Assembly (NCBI RefSeq): GCF_000214595.1
Contig: NZ_AFIG01000001.1
Location: 1,592,382 to 1,656,381, forward strand
From: Methylophaga thalassica MP
GTDB lineage: Bacteria > Pseudomonadota > Gammaproteobacteria > Nitrosococcales > Methylophagaceae
Reading direction: 5' to 3'
Length of the DNA stretch: 64,000 nt
The notes beneath the pieces are model-generated. The model saw only the letters and a list, made by a program, of their open reading frames with translations, had not been told where the DNA came from and searched no databases. The translations under genes and the position numbers were made by a program. Positions 63,294-64,000 of this stretch are shown here, piece by piece. Each line of letters begins with the position of its first letter. Position 1 is the first letter of the stretch.

Positions 63294-64000
63294 TTATTCT
63301 GATAATGAGTCGAGGATCGTTTGGGCACGTACTTTTTGCTCTTCGTTACCTTCGGCTAACACTTCATTAAGAATACTTCTCGCGCCGTCAGCATCATCCA
63401 TCTCGATATAAGCCGAAGCCAGATCCAGTTTCGTTTCAGCCTCATCAATTTCGTCAATATCACCGATATCAAACTCGATATCAGGTTCATCATCATTACC
63501 ATTGATATCGAATGGTGCAATATCGATACGCTCAGGATCTAGTGAGCTCGATGCACCCGGTTCAAAAGGAAGTAACGAGTCATGCTCAATTTCATTTTCA
63601 TCCTCGTCATCATCTTGTTCAACTGTGCCGAAAGTCGTCCCCGTATCAAATGATAAAAGATCATCATCAATATGATTTTCCTCAGACTTATCATCTTCTT
63701 CGAGTAGAACGTCTGATGTGGTCGCTGGATCGGAAAGCAATAGTTCGTCATCAGCATTATCAGACGAGTACCGCACTGCAGTATCAAATTCCAATGGCGC
63801 TTCATCATTATCTTCGGTGATCTCGGTATCAATCGAATCATCATTGTCTTCGGAGAGCTCAACAACAATCGAATCTTCATCAGTGTCATTGTGGCGACTA
63901 AATTCTAATCGTTCATCATCAACATCATCCGCGTCAACCATATCTTCAATGGCTGAAACAGGCTGACTATCCTCTGTTGCTTGTGACTCTTCAGCTGTAA
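63294..64000 (-). CDS. fimV: FimV-like pilus assembly protein, C-terminal part
   Basis: The frame is open to the right window edge; the Met at 63941 is internal, because codons continue upstream without a stop. About 235 residues of the protein are here. The visible region is a very acidic, low-complexity stretch (long runs of Asp, Glu and Ser) and ends with the conserved FimV C-terminal TPR motif (AETKLDLASAYIEMDDADGARSILNEVLAEGNEEQKVRAQTIL). FimV is a peptidoglycan-binding inner-membrane protein that helps type IV pilus assembly and cAMP signalling in Pseudomonas. The LysM and membrane parts must lie outside. Its place ahead of truA is typical. Confidence 0.9.
   Translation of the reverse strand, partial: TAEESQATEDSQPVSAIEDMVDADDVDDERLEFSRHNDTDEDSIVVELSEDNDDSIDTEITEDNDEAPLEFDTAVRYSSDNADDELLLSDPATTSDVLLEEDDKSEENHIDDDLLSFDTGTTFGTVEQDDDEDENEIEHDSLLPFEPGASSSLDPERIDIAPFDINGNDDEPDIEFDIGDIDEIDEAETKLDLASAYIEMDDADGARSILNEVLAEGNEEQKVRAQTILDSLSE

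Noticed and set aside
1-64000. CRISPR arrays, prophage, insertion sequences, rRNA or tRNA genes
   Set aside because: No repeat-spacer pattern, transposase, integrase or cloverleaf was seen apart from the tRNA-like part of tmRNA.

Overview
The window reads as a chromosomal segment of a gammaproteobacterium with moderate GC, densely packed genes and only short gaps. The fimV-truA-trpF-trpB-trpA-accD-folC order, the smpB/ssrA pair with a tmRNA tag ANDNNYALAA, and ratA-rnfH are typical of that class. The sucrose cassette (sucrose-phosphate synthase, sucrose phosphatase, fructokinase, amylosucrase) and the Entner-Doudoroff pair edd-eda resemble the salt-tolerant aerobic methylotrophs; a Methylophaga-like organism is my best guess. 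That is inference: no methanol dehydrogenase or RuMP gene lies in this window.

Layout. 1-6770 (minus) is a guanidine-utilisation operon headed by a guanidine-I (ykkC) riboswitch: binding protein, permease, ATPase, two DUF1989 proteins and a biotin carboxylase of the urea/guanidine carboxylase family cut by the window edge. 6988-8571 is a PAS chemoreceptor with a good sigma-28 promoter. 8789-12276 holds rimO, a HAD phosphatase and a CRY-DASH photolyase. 12372-18228 is the sucrose/amylosucrase operon. 18378-24763 holds a 2OG-Fe(II) oxygenase, a Fur-box-controlled cytochrome c-FTR1 fusion, a lone molybdopterin oxidoreductase, a GEMM-like (cyclic-dinucleotide) riboswitch ahead of a VPLPA-CTERM surface protein, and a YqaA-type membrane protein.

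24816-37368 (minus) is a secretion and phosphate block: a His-tailed secreted protein, alkaline phosphatase, and a full type II secretion operon gspE-F-G-H-I-J-K-L-M-C-D whose secretin carries a lipobox. Pho-box-like direct repeats lie ahead of both gspE and phoA, so I infer a phosphate-starvation secretion system analogous to Pseudomonas Hxc. 37456-42043 has a sigma-28-driven YjfB-like small motility protein, a protein of unknown function and a large sensor GGDEF/EAL protein. 42434-46931 has a small secreted protein, a palindromic MITE-like repeat, ssrA, smpB, a sodium:neurotransmitter-type symporter, ratA, rnfH and a DUF455 ferritin-like protein joined to an orphan oligopeptide-type permease.

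48166-50930 (plus) is, to me, the most novel part: rhodanese, secreted protein with a single Cys-Gly-Cys motif, DUF692 multinuclear iron oxidase (MNIO) and DUF2063 partner protein, with no conventional small RiPP precursor. The rest is edd-eda, a perfect CRP-type palindrome, trmB, fadL with an acyl-CoA synthetase, and the trp/acc/fol block ending in the C-terminal part of fimV, cut by the right edge.
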